Source of the DNA: Ascarosepion bandense
Taxonomy: Eukaryota > Mollusca > Cephalopoda > Sepiida > Sepiidae
Direction of reading: 5' to 3'
DNA: 64,000 bases
Assembly: GCA_037127315.1 (NCBI GenBank)
Contig: JBBBDQ010000350.1
Location: 5,608,501-5,672,500, forward strand
The translations under genes were made by a program, and so were the position numbers. The notes under the pieces were generated by a model. That model saw nothing but the letters and a program-made list of their open reading frames with translations, ran no database searches and was not told the origin of the DNA. Below, piece after piece: positions 22,586 through 33,189 of the stretch; position 1 is the first letter of the stretch, and every line of letters starts with the position of its first letter.

Positions 22586-25500
22586 ATACTAGCAGTATAG
22601 CCCGGCGTTGCTCGGGTGTAATGAAAGCTTTAAAACTAATCCATGGTTCTGGAGCTCAGACTCTTTGGACGTTGTCACGAAAGTCTAAAAAACAATAGTT
22701 GTTTCCAGTTAAAGCGAAACCGTGGATGTAAGTCAAATTTTGATTTCCTTTTTTTTTATCATTTCACCTCGGACAAGGCGTAAATGCCACTGATGTGCGG
22801 GCGGGGGCTACATAACTGAAAGAAAATTAATTAGAAGAGAGAGAAGAGGAGTACAAACCAATTAGAAAGGAGCAATAGAAAGATGAAAATGCAGGTGTGA
22901 TGACAGTTGCAAGGGGGGAGAGAAAGAGAAGGATATACGGGGGAAAGGGCTAGAGTCCAGTGGTTAATAGATGAGTATTGACATTGCATTTAAATTTCTG
23001 GAGATTGTAGCCGTCAGGAAAGCAAGAATATGGGAGCGAGTTCCACAGGCGGGAAGTGCGAGAGGAGCAGCTGCAGGAGTAGAATTGTCGTCTGCATTTG
23101 GCTAACCTAACTGTGAATGGGTGGGACCCAGTTGCCATTCTGGTTGCACGAGTAAACACCTGTTAAGGAGGCACCAGTGACTTAAGTTTGTCTGAGCAGA
23201 AGCCATGAAAGTACTTATAGAACAGACAAAGGGAGGCCACATTTCGTCGGTGGGGAAGTGCCTGTAGTCGAGCCGCCAAGTCAGCACCTATCACGTTACT
23301 AACTCTCCTTTAGAGCCTGTCGAGAACACTGAGGTGAGCGACAGGGGCGCCTGACCCTAAATGGCAGCAGTACTCCATGCACGGTCGAATGGTAGACTTG
23401 TATATATGCAGGATGGATTCAGGTGGAAAAAACATCCTGGATCGACACAGTGACCCAACCTTCTTAGCAGTGGATTTAGATATGGATTCGATGTAGCGGT
23501 TCCATTTGAGATCAGAAGAGAGGGTAAGGCCGAGGAGGCGCAGTGTATTGCACTCAGGGAGAATCGCTTGGTCCATGCTTATGGGAGGCAGGAGGGGTTG
23601 CCTGTGATTGTTGACAGACAACAGCGTGGTCTTGGACTCATTGAAATTGACAAGCCACTTCTTGCCCCAATTCACCACAGAGTGTAGATCCCGTTCAAGG
23701 TCAGCAGCGAGATTATGTCTCTCCGCCACGCCAGGTTTCAAGAATACTGGTGCGGGAGTATATTGTGGTGTCATCTGCGTAGATGCCTACTTGGGACCTG
23801 ATCTCATCTGTGAGGTCGTTGATGAAAATAAGGAAGAGTGTCGGGCCCAGGATAGAGCCCTGTGGGACACCAGCATTCGTGCTGTAGGATGAAAAGTCAT
23901 GCCCATTCAAAACGACCTTCATTTTGCGGTTGTTTAAAAAAGATTGGATTAGGTCAAGCAGCCGTCCGGTAATACCGTAACCCCGTAGCTTGCAAAGGAG
24001 GCCAGAGTGCCAGACCCTGTCAAAAGCCTTGAAGATGTCCAGAGCAACCGCACGAGCCTCGCCTGACTCATCGAGGGTCTGGAGCATGTACTCCGTAACG
24101 GTTGTTAGCATATCGGCAGTGGACCTGGCAAAGCGGAAGTCATACTGCCTGTCAGAGAAGAGTTTGTGGGCAGTAAGATGTTGAACTATTTCAGCATTGA
24201 TTATGGCCTCGAACACTTTCCCGAATATCGGTAGAAGACTGATAGGGCGATAGTTGGATGGGTCCGAGGGTTCACCACAATTCTTAAAAACAGAAAGGAC
24301 TGACAAGAACTTCCAGCATGCAGGAAAACAGGAAGCAGAAAGGCAGTAGTTAAACAGTTTAGAGAGGACAGGGGAGAGTTCAGGGGGCACACCTCTTAAG
24401 GACTATCACCGGGATTCTGTCGTCACTGCTCACCTTATGGGGGTCAAGTTTTGAAATTACTCGGGATACTAATGGTAATATGTACGTCGTACAGTTTGGC
24501 CTCAGTTCTAACGGGGAAGTCGGGTGAGCATACTCCAGATGAGTCAAACGTGGAGTTGGATGAGAATCTGCGGGCAAAGCACTCAGCTTTGTCCGCAGAT
24601 GACGTGAGAACCTCAAATTCATGGATTAAAGGGGATATAGAGGATTTTCAGTTGTTAAGCACCCGTTTGCATATCCGCCAGTAGTCCTTGGAGCCGAACT
24701 TTCGGTCAGCTATGCGATGTCGCATTCTCTCAGCGAACAACTGTTTGGTGTCATTCAGGATTCTCTTGCGCTTATTGCAAGCAGACGTGAATAGGCGCCT
24801 ATTGTGATCAGATGACTGGCTCCTGAATAGTCGGAAGTAATGGTTCCTGTGGGCAATGGCGGCCGAACAGGCAGGAGAGAACCACAGAGAGGAATGAGGT
24901 TTTAGGCAATACTTCCTGGTGGGTATGAAAGCATCAATGCTAGCTTTCACCAATGACGAGACCTCAGAGGCACAGTCATCAACTGGGGAGATCGAACACT
25001 TTTCCCCAAGGGACGTCGCAGAGGAAATCGCGAAATGCATCCCAGTCAGCTTTTTGGTAGCGGTAGGAGGTCCTATAAGTAGGAGGATCCTGAGGGGAGT
25101 GAGAGTGGAAAGAAATACTGAGAGAGACAACAGCATGGTCGGAGTTGCCGAGCGGGCAAAGCTGCGAAACTTGACAGGCGTCAGGGGCAGAGGTAAAACA
25201 TATATCTAGTAGTGAGGAATATCCGGAGGGAGTACTTGGGAAGCGAGTGGGGAAGTCCACCACTTGTGTAAGGGATTGGGAAATAGCGAAGTTCGTGGCG
25301 TGGACGCCAGTGGTATCGATATCAAATTTTCTGCACTATTGTAAGAACTGTAACCTTGAAACTTCTGAATATCGTTTTTTATGTTTTTGTCTATGAGTGT
25401 ATCAAATTTGATTAAAATCGGACCACTCCTTCTATAACCCGATTTTTTGATTATCGATTTTCGATATTTATCGAGGGTACCTCGACACAAAACCTAACTA

Positions 25501-25628
25501 AGAACACTCGCAGACACTTATAGTACAACTGCGTAAATTTTCAAGAAAATCAGTTCAGCCGTTTCGGAGTCTATAGGTAACGGATACACAGACACACACA
25601 CACACAATCAAAGTTCCATTTATAAATA

Positions 25629-25630
<2 letters not shown>
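22586..25630 (+). repeat. RTE-tail-like dispersed repeat interrupted by LINE-J
   Basis: The left part (22586-22740) starts at agcagtatagcccggcgttg and breaks after aaattttgatttcc. The right part resumes at tggtatcgatatcaaatttt (about 25308) and ends in the CA-rich tract and the tail aaagttccatttataaataa near 25630. The copy at 40.7-41.5 kb is uninterrupted at this point (gatttcctggtatcgatatc near 40898) and serves as the empty site. Confidence 0.8.
22741..25308 (-). pseudogene. Longest LINE-J copy: endonuclease end plus full RT, frameshifted
   Basis: Read on the minus strand from 25308, it starts with the end of an APE-type endonuclease (FTSAPDACQVSQLCPLGNSD, where NSDH is the conserved APE block). 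A linker follows (SLWFSPACSAAIAHRNHYFR, RIADRKFGSKDYWRICKRVL). The RT then has SDPSNYRPISLLPIFGKVFE, VALDIFKAFDRVWHSG (A), GVPQGSILGPTLFLIFINDL (B) and GIYADDTTIYS (C, intact). After it come WLVNFNESKT, LRLLGLTLSSDLKWN, STIRPCMEYCCHLGS and the C-terminal TRATRMATGSHPFTVRLAKC. At least four frame changes split it. The 5' part of the endonuclease is missing. It ends in the family tail and poly(A), seen as poly(T) at about 22748. Confidence 0.92.
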
Positions 25631-25631
<1 letters not shown>

Positions 25632-25676
<45 letters not shown>

Positions 25677-25958
25677 CAATCCGAGCTTAAAGGAATTCCA
25701 ATAACAAACCACTCACTTATTTTGAACTTCCTGTTATGAACTTATAAACGCATTAACTGTTAAGCAATCATGCAAATACATATCACTTGACGAAAATCAA
25801 AAGGTCAAATCCATGGTAGCGTAATCGGCTAATCTCCCCAACTAAAATATCTAAAATATCTACCAGTTAAAGCTTCATTTCCCTTCAAACACTGTCTAAT
25901 AAAACTGTTTACTGGCCTAATTTAAATTTGACTTATTACTGTTTAGTATATATATATA
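25632..25958. repeat. (TA)n microsatellite and AT-rich spacer
   Basis: (TA)n occupies about 25632-25674. The remainder shows no gene and leads into an inverted-repeat element. Confidence 0.7.
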
Positions 25959-26804
25959 GCATTTGAGATTTGAAAAAGATATCACTCGACCGGCGATTGA
26001 GGGCGCGGAAAAATTTACTCGCCTCAAAATCATTTTACTCGATCGATTCCATTTTCTTGCTCCGTTAATATAGCGTGAATCGCTGACGGAAAACAAAAAG
26101 TTAGATTTTAATTAAAATTTCGAACGTGTTAGAAAGGTTTTATAAATTAAAAACAAATAACAAAATTTGATCTTTCCTCCTAATAACAACATAAACATTT
26201 TTATGATAAAACTTTGTTTGTATTAAGTTTGAACTCTTTTAACATCATGATATGTCTTTTTTTCCTTTTTTTTTTTTTTTTTGTGGAGTGTACCTATATT
26301 CGTAGTTTCTTTCTTCTGTTTGACTACATCTTCAATCTCATAGATGATGAAAAATAACGAACCTGATTTTCTCAACGATTTTCTCTAAAAAAAATTACTT
26401 ACTGGTATAATTTGTTTTTCGGTGCGTTTTTTTTTTTGTTTTTTGTTTTGTTTTTGTTTTTTTGTTTTTTCCTTTCTTTCAAATGTTCGTTTTTACTTTT
26501 CGTAAGCAAACTGGGTGATAGAGACATTTTAGCTCCATTCTGGAAGCGTTAATTAAACAAATGTTTACACTAACGGGGACGATAAAAGTGAGACTAAAGA
26601 GTTCAATCATGTCATTGTAGGTCATTCTTAGTAACTTGTGAATCTTCAGTGGCATACTTTTATATTGTAACAGTTGGGTTAAGTCTTTCTATATTTGAAG
26701 GGACATGTTTCATTGCGAGATTTTTAATCGACCGCGAGCGAGTAAAATCGCCCAATTAAGTTTTTAATCGTCTGAGTCGATCAGGCGAGTGAAATCTCAA
26801 AGGC
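25959..26804. mobile_element. Non-autonomous element with long imperfect inverted repeats
   Basis: The ends are gcatttgagattt (25959) and aaatctcaaaggc (ending 26804), each flanked by TATATA. Inward, both arms carry scattered actcgcc/ttttactcg motifs (plus strand left, minus strand right). The interior of about 650 bp is AT- and T-rich, without a transposase. A TIR-type DNA transposon derivative inserted in (TA)n is the simplest reading. Confidence 0.6.
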
Positions 26805-27019
26805 TATATATATATCCTACGTTTTACGAACGATTCGGATATTCATGCATTTATCACTAATCATCGACTGCTTATCATATCATACTGGCCTTCTTTTTTT
26901 TTTGGGGGGGGGGGGTCTATTATACAGCAATGAGCACTGTTCTATATTACACCTGATTACTATTTATATATTGATGTGTATATGAGCGTATACTCACATA
27001 TATATACTTATTTACCTCC

Positions 27020-27069
<50 letters not shown>

Positions 27070-27769
27070 GTTGACATTGACTCAAAAATCCAGCGGTGAC
27101 AATCTTTTTCATGCTTATATGCAATCAATCACATGTGTTTTTTTGTTTTTGTTTTTGTTTTGTTTTTTTTTGTTTTGTTTTTTTGTTTTTTGCCCATCTG
27201 TTTATACATAACATGAATTTTGTCTAGTCTATTGTTCTAACGGTTATTTTGGTGAATGGTAACGCTTATGTTTCAAAATATTCTAATAATTATTGTTAAA
27301 GATAATTGTAGATCCGGGTCTAAGTTTTTTGGCTATTTATAGTGCTGTTAATTTTTTTTTTTATTATTGATTATTTTATTGTTGGTTGTTGTTATTACGT
27401 TTATTTTTGCTTTTGTGTGCGTTCGTATTTTGTTAACTTCTTTATTATTTATTTAACCTATATACTTATTTATTGATTTTCATTAATTTATTTTACTTGT
27501 TTTTATTTTATTTTATTTATATTTGTTTATTCTTGTTCGTTTTTAATTTTCGATTTTTAAGTAAAGTAATAAAAATTTGTTTTTGTGTCTGCATTTTGAG
27601 ATGAGTTCTGATCATTTATTTAGTAATTTGTGTTGTCCTGAAAAGGTAATTATATTTATTTTCTCCACCAGATGTGATTTTATACTTTCTGGATTTAGTA
27701 TTGTATGTCGATGCTGTTTTCCATATTTTCCACTATATTTTCCAGATTTTTTTTTTTTTTTGTTCGTTT
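26805..27769. other. T-rich low-complexity region, no gene
   Basis: It holds (TA)n at 27016-27066, a G-run near 26911, and many GT-interrupted T-runs (gtttttgttttt type). Open frames are Phe/Leu/Ile-rich artefacts. Confidence 0.6.
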
Positions 27770-28171
27770 TTGCCTAATTTTTGCTTAATTTTAAACTGTT
27801 CATGCCTAATTGAAGGATTGGTTTTTAGCAGAAATTTCTTTGACTGGTGGATTCTTTGTCTTTTTTTTCCTAGTCTGTCTGTCAGACTCTGTCTTTCTTT
27901 CTTTATTTTTTCCTGTTACCTTAGAGTATAGGTCACAATGGCTATTTAATTAACCCTCCCATGCCCAGCATTCTGGCCAAAAAGTTAAAACTTTTTTTTT
28001 TTAATAACTCACTGGCAGTAACAGTGTGTGTTTGGGACGGGATCAAATGTCTTGAATATTGTTAAATGCAAGCCATTTTTTGTTGTTGTTGTTTTTGCCT
28101 AATTTTTGCTTAATTTTAAACTTTTCATGCCTAATTGAAGGAATGGTTTTTAGCAGAAAAATTTTTAACAG
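27770..28171 (+). repeat. ~75-bp direct repeat, spacing about 327 bp
   Basis: cctaatttttgcttaatttt followed by catgcctaattgaagga and tggtttttagcagaaa occurs at about 27773-27843 and about 28099-28170 with few changes. The region between holds a non-coding T-rich stretch. Confidence 0.75.
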
Positions 28172-28214
28172 GACTTTAACTAAGTTAAAACTTAGTAAGT
28201 CACCAACCTTTTTT

Positions 28215-28415
28215 TTTCAATTGGATTAGGTAGACTAAACTATCGCCCGGTTTACACTCCACCCACGTCTATTGAACAGGTGAAGAGGCTCATCCCTTGT
28301 TCCCTGTTTAGGATGTCGTTTCCAGCTTTCTCTTTTCCAATCTTTTCACTCTTACGTAGCCCCCTGCGCATCAGTGGCGTTACCCTTATGCTCGGGGTGA
28401 TATGATTTTTAAAAA
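28215..28415 (+). mobile_element. Short retroposon C carrying the LINE-J 3' tail
   Basis: The body begins gattaggtagactaaactat and includes tcgcccggtttacactccac and gtgaagaggctcatccc. It then runs into the LINE-J tail (tacgtagccccctgcgcatc ... ctcggggtgatatgatt) and poly(A). Related copies lie at 44.3, 44.5 and 63.5 kb. The body is not LINE-J sequence, so the tail is shared. Confidence 0.75.
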
Positions 28416-28419
28416 AATA

Positions 28420-28770
28420 TGTTTAGAAAGCATTGTGCTGTTCGCTTATTTACTACTTTTAAATTACGTTTTGTATGCGTAGTTTCTTTATTTCCAGGCT
28501 CCTTTAGTTACTCCTATATATAATTTCATCGCTGTCTGTTGATTCTACATTTTCTTGGTATATTACATCGCTCTGCAAGCAATTTCCGTTTAAAAGAAAT
28601 CAGTTTGTGTGGATTGTTTGTTGGTTGTCTTCCTGTTGTGCTTTTTGTTATTTGTTTCATGTTTTCTGCGTAACTGTAGTAACTGTAATATATATAGTCT
28701 CCAGCAATGAATTGAACACTCTTGGCTACTAGCGTTTGTGTACATTGTGTATATAGCACGCTAAAATCTT
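28420..28770. other. No recognisable gene
   Basis: A minus-strand frame of 77 codons at 28526-28759 has no recognised motif. Confidence 0.4.
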
Positions 28771-28903
28771 TGCGCCGATAGCCTAAAGGTAGAATCTCTG
28801 ACTGATGTCAAAATCGGTCGGGCTTCAATCCTAGCTGGAAGCAATCAGATGTCTAACCATACTGACGAGCTGAGATATAAACGAAACAGGATTGTCTGCC
28901 GAT

Positions 28904-28950
<47 letters not shown>
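28771..28950 (+). mobile_element. tRNA-derived SINE, family B, with (TA)n tail
   Basis: A-box-like tagcctaaaggtagaat, B-box-like gggcttcaatcc, body with gagctgagatataaacgaaa, ending gattactata into (TA)n at 28908-28950. Confidence 0.8.
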
Positions 28951-28955
<5 letters not shown>

Positions 28956-28971
28956 AAAAATATATATATAA

Positions 28972-29203
28972 AGAAAAACTCAACACGTTATTTAATTTGG
29001 TTACAAATTATAATTCATTTCAATGAGCTTAATTAGCACATTTCATCAAAACCACACAATATTCTTTCCATTTAGTACAAAAAATTTTACCGGAATATTT
29101 GTACCAAATGGAAGTAATATTGTGTGGTCTGATGAAATGAACTAATTAAGCTCACTGAAATGAATTATAATTTATAACCAATTTAAATGACGTGCTGAGT
29201 TTT
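28972..29203. repeat. Large near-palindrome (fold-back element)
   Basis: Two arms of roughly 95-105 bp are inverted copies: caacacgttatttaa... through ccatttagtac on the left, and gtaccaaatgg... through ttaaatgacgtgctg on the right. A short centre (aaaaaattttaccggaatattt) separates them. It is preceded by (TA)n. No transposase; a MITE or fold-back structure. Confidence 0.8.
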
Positions 29204-29332
29204 CCTTTATGAATGTCTTATTGCTCTGGATAACATCCATTGAGCTCTCTACATAGATATAACACTTAATATTTTATATTAAGTTGTTCTTGTTGGATTA
29301 TCCTCGCAATTTACGAACTGGACATATATACT

Positions 29333-29333
<1 letters not shown>

Positions 29334-29397
<64 letters not shown>

Positions 29398-29421
29398 GAA
29401 CAGAAGCATATAGATAGATAA

Positions 29422-29456
<35 letters not shown>

Positions 29457-29467
29457 CGAACAGACTG

Positions 29468-29520
<53 letters not shown>
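29334..29520. repeat. (GATA)n array with gaacag spacers
   Basis: Three GATA blocks are separated by gaacagaagcatata and gaacagactgaga. The spacers relate it to the array at 2.0-2.2 kb. Confidence 0.9.
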
Positions 29521-29523
<3 letters not shown>

Positions 29524-29852
29524 CAATCAAATAATTTATCTGCGCATGCGGAAATATGCCGGAAGATGATACGGATTGTTGCCGCTACATTTTGAGACAA
29601 GCCACTAATAATAAAAGAAGAAAGTGGAGGTTCCCAAAAAATGGCGGCACCAATTCTAATGACGCTGATATTCAACTGCTTAAAAAAAAGGTTCTAAAAG
29701 GTCTCAGTTGGTAAAGATGTTTTATAAATAAAAATGACCGATGCATGTAAGAAAAATAAGGTATTGCCACCATAGATGTGCTGATTCTGGCCAGTTCTTA
29801 TTGTCCTCCGCTGACAAAGTTCAAGGCCAGTTGACTTTTTCAGTTATTAATT
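29521..29852. other. No recognisable gene
   Basis: No coding or RNA signal seen. A segment near 29550-29700 has higher GC but no motif I recognise. Confidence 0.4.
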
Positions 29853-30165
29853 ACTAGCAGTATAGCCCGGTGTTGCTCGGGTGTACTGAAAGCTTTAAAA
29901 CTAATCCATGGTCCTGGAGCTCAGACTCAGCCTAAAGAATATTAGTGTGAAGTGTGGTGAGAATCGGATAAAAATTGTGGATTTGTATAAAGGACATACA
30001 AAACAGATAAACAGACACATACACAAGCATCTTGCCTTTTATATATATATTTAATCGATTTTCTGCACTATTATAAGAACTGCAACCTTGAAACTTCTGA
30101 ATATTGTTTCTTATGTCTTTGTCTATGAGTGTATCAAATTTGATTAAAATCGACCTGGTTGGAAC
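29853..30165 (+). repeat. RTE-tail-like dispersed repeat, internally deleted
   Basis: It starts agcagtatagcccggtgttg, then jumps after cagactc to the part containing gaatcggataaaaattgtgg (as at about 1930), then to a third module, ctgaatattgtttcttatg. It lacks large internal portions compared with the copy at 40.7 kb. Confidence 0.65.
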
Positions 30166-30221
30166 CACAAAAGGCCAAGGCATCTATAAAAAAATCTGTT
30201 ACCTGCGGCGTTTATATAAAC

Positions 30222-31020
30222 ACTAGCAGTATAGCCCGGCGTTGCTCGTGTGTAATGAAAGCTTTAAAACTAATCCATGATCCTGGAGCTCAGACTCTTT
30301 GGACGTTGGCAAGGAAGACTAAAAAGCAATAGTTGTTTCCAGTTAAAGCAAAACCGTAGACTGAAAAAAAAATGAATGGATGTAAGTCAAATTTTGATTT
30401 CCTTCTTTTTTTTTTTTTAATCATTTCACTCCGGATAAGGCGTAAATGCCACTGATGTTCGGGGGAGGACTACATAACTGAAAGAAAATTAATTAGAAGA
30501 GAGAGAAGAGGAGTACAAACCAATTAGAAAGGAGTAATAGAAACATGAAAATGCAGGTGTGATGACAGTTGCAAGGGGGGAGAGAAAGGGAGGGATATAC
30601 GGTTGGGGGGGGGGAGTCTAGTGGTTAGTAGATGAGTATTGACATTGCATTTGGATGTAAGTCAAATTTTGATTTCCTGGTATCGATATCAAATTCTCTT
30701 CACTATTCTAAGAACTGCAACCTTGAAACTTCTGAATATCGTTTCTTATGTCTTTGTCTATGAGTATATGAAATTTGATTCAAATCGAACCACTCCTTCT
30801 ATAACCCGATTTTTTTCATTATCGATTATCGACTTTCGATATTTATCGGGGGGTACCTCGACACAAAACCTAGCTAAGAACACTCGCAGACGCTTATAGT
30901 ACAACTGTGTAAATTTTCAAGAAAATCGGTTCCGCCATTTAAGAGTCTATAGGTAACGGATACACACACACACAGACACACACACACAGAGACAAAGTTC
31001 CATTTATAAATAAGTTTAGA
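30222..31020 (+). repeat. RTE-tail-like dispersed repeat with a LINE-J insertion
   Basis: The start is agcagtatagcccggcgttg. The body is interrupted at 30402-30652 by a LINE-J 3' end, bounded by a direct repeat of about 26 bp (the segment tggatgtaagtcaaatttt through gatttcct on both sides). It resumes at ggtatcgatatcaaattc and ends with cgccatttaagagtctatag, a CA tract and ccatttataaataagttta. Confidence 0.8.
30402..30652 (-). mobile_element. LINE-J 3' end, short form, with target duplication
   Basis: Minus-strand LINE-J tail plus 3' UTR. The tail has the variant ataaggcgtaaatgcc shared with the 22.7-kb copy. It is truncated exactly at cattgcattt, as in the 11.8-kb copy. The flanking direct repeat of about 26 bp is one of the clearest target duplications in the window. 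Confidence 0.85.
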
Positions 31021-32067
31021 TTTAGATAGATTTTTCATCCTGCGGTCCTTTTCCCTACAGGCGAAACGTTGCTAGTCTATCGGTATTACTATGGCAATTG
31101 TACAAACAAGCTACACTCCTTAATCTCACTAGTCCAGACCTTTACAGGTAGGACCGGTTATGCCATGTTGTAGGTGGCACGTGCTTATCACTGCATTCAT
31201 ATTCCGTTGATAAAGGCTCAGTTCGTTTTTTTTCTTCCTCTCTTCAAGTCCAGTGTCAACCGCTATCTATTCTATGTATCCTTATAAATTATTATTCGCA
31301 TGCCCATAAACAACCTCATTTCTTAAAGCTCTAACTTGAGTCGCTCTTAAGCATTGAATTCATTTGATTTGGTTTGTTAAACAAACCAAATCAAATGAAT
31401 TCAATCATTCACCATATCAGCACCTTTTGGTTTAATTTTGCTGAAATTATTTTTTTTTTTTTTTTTTTTTGTAGCTGTGGGGTAATTTTTTTTCCATAAA
31501 GTATTAATGATAATTTTTCTCTTACTTTTCCAATAATTTATGGATGGTCCTTTTTTTTTACTATGAAAATTTATTCTTACTACAAAAATGTCTTTTTATA
31601 ATTTCATAATGTTTTGACCCCAGTTTAAGATTTAGCATTTGCCCAAGTCTAGGGCCCTGAAAAGTGCTACTACACCGGGTCAAGGTAGACCTGAGAATAA
31701 CAACAATTAAGAGGTGGTTTCATGCTTCACAAAACCTCCAATCAGAGGCCTTACTTCCGGATGTAGTTTATCTGCATACCCAAGATGAGAGCCTTGTATT
31801 TGTGGAACACTAGCCGAGAAACGGCAACATTTGACGTATTCAAGGATTTTTAGTATTTCATTTTAATTCATTACAATGCTTTCCTTTATAAAAAGGTTTA
31901 TGTAAAAAACGAATCAATTCTTTTCTGCCTGCAAATATTCACTGTTTTTCTTTTTCCAAATTTATCACAGAAATTGTAATTCCTCAAATATTCATATTTT
32001 AATTTCCGAACAGAAGATATAAATAGAATAATTAATAATTATAAATTACAAAATATGTGGGTGTTAC
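31021..32067. other. No gene; contains a perfect palindrome
   Basis: Mostly AT-rich. Near 31036-31075, ctacaggcgaaacgttgct recalls Penelope-terminus sequence but has no CTGATGA box. A 53-bp palindrome is at 31353-31405. A T-run lies at 31451-31470. Confidence 0.45.
31353..31405. repeat. Perfect 26-bp inverted repeat, 1-nt centre
   Basis: attgaattcatttgatttgg...gtt faces its exact complement across a single a at 31379. Its perfection suggests recent origin or a structure-forming site. I see no matching flanking duplication. Confidence 0.95.
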
Positions 32068-32296
32068 AATTATTTAACATTTGCCTCTGCTACTATGACA
32101 CTGTCAGTTGTCTGCCTTCGGGCAGAGAGCACTAACCCAGTTGTGGTTCCACCGAAGGGTAGAATTACGACTTAGGAAAGATAGACAGATATTTTGGGCC
32201 TGGCTATATGGCTGGGAAGAGCCACATTAAAAAGACCTTGTGTCACATCACGCCTTACGTGGGACGGTGGGTAAATACCGCTAAAATTATTTAACA
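32068..32296. mobile_element. Short insertion flanked by 12-bp direct repeats
   Basis: aattatttaaca occurs at about 32068-32079 and about 32285-32296. The ~205-bp insert is GC-richer than its surroundings and includes gtctgccttcgggcagagag (itself a small hairpin), ggttccaccgaagggtag and gggtaaataccgct. No poly(A) is present. A retroposon or MITE of unknown family. Confidence 0.6.
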
Positions 32297-32385
32297 AATA
32301 TTCACAAAAATGTATGGAGAGTTTCACGAGTCAGATTAAATCTTTAAAAAAGTTAAACCTATCTTCCACAACAATATATATATTA

Positions 32386-32530
32386 GTCATTCACATACAA
32401 GCCTGTTCCGCTGTATTACAGCTCATCAGTGTGGATAGACACATCCACTTGCTTCTGGCCGGGATAGAAACTCGACTGATTTAGTGTCAGCTGGAGTCGC
32501 TACTCCCTAAGCCATAGGCGCATGGAAGCA
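32386..32530 (-). mobile_element. tRNA-derived SINE, family B
   Basis: Reverse-strand copy: agtcattcacatacaagcct, ctgtattacagctcatcagt, gggatagaaactcgac (B-box region, one change), ending gcgcatggaag. A short TATATA lies at its 3' edge. Confidence 0.8.
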
Positions 32531-32831
32531 GAGAATGAAAATTTTAACGTGTTGTATATAAGCAGTGTATATATACACACACCAGTCACCGAAAGAACTC
32601 AATTCATTTCTGAAGAGTCATACATATAGCAGAAGTGGAAACTGTTTTTAAAATGTTCTTCTCCAGAGAGCTCAATCGTAATGAGAGCATATTCAGATAT
32701 TTCTGTTTAGTTAGATTAAACACACACATATGATCAGCGTTTTCAGTCTTCCTCACTCCATATTAACTATTTAATAAGCAAATGCATTGTTTTCTGCATT
32801 CAAATGTAAATAGTTTTCCCCAAAGTAACTT

Positions 32832-32927
32832 GAACATTGTCTGATGACAAAAAAATACAAGTTTTAAATCTCGAAACAGTAATTTCCGTGTTGCATGTAA
32901 ATTAAATTAATTTTACATAAAAAACAA

Positions 32928-32977
<50 letters not shown>
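32832..32977 (+). ncRNA. Decayed hammerhead-like PLE terminus with (TA)n
   Basis: acattgtctgatgac at 32834-32848 and ctcgaaacagtaatttccgt from about 32870 match the better copy at 63.74 kb in order. But the segment between them is expanded and the cleavage-side sequence (gtgttgcatg) no longer pairs with cattg. (TA)n follows at 32935-32977. Confidence 0.45.
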
Positions 32978-33029
32978 TGTAATAGTTGTTACAATGGTTT
33001 ATAAATTCATAGTATCATTACACAAAAGT

Positions 33030-33086
33030 ATTTGCGTTTCGAAGCTAGCCATGTTTCTGGGCTGCTTCTTCTTCAGGTGATTTAGT

Positions 33087-33140
<54 letters not shown>
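33030..33140 (-). other. Penelope-terminus-like motif and (TA)n
   Basis: Minus strand: cctgaagaagaagcagccc, then gctagcttcgaaacgcaaat. A gaagc/gcttc stem would precede gaaac, as in hammerhead-type PLE termini, but the core box reads CTGAAGA and not CTGATGA. (TA)n occupies 33090-33140. It lies just 5' of the PLE reverse transcriptase. Confidence 0.45.
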
Positions 33141-33141
<1 letters not shown>

Positions 33142-33189
33142 ATTTATATATATATATTGCATATAAATATATATATATTTATTTATATA

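Noticed and set aside
24919..25209. Plus-strand frames opposite the long LINE-J copy
   Set aside because: They are shadows of the minus-strand LINE coding sequence, whose motifs are clear.
31036..31075. ctacaggcgaaacgttgct as a hammerhead motif
   Set aside because: No CTGATGA box precedes gaaac, and no GTC with pairing stem follows. It is at most a relic of a PLE end.
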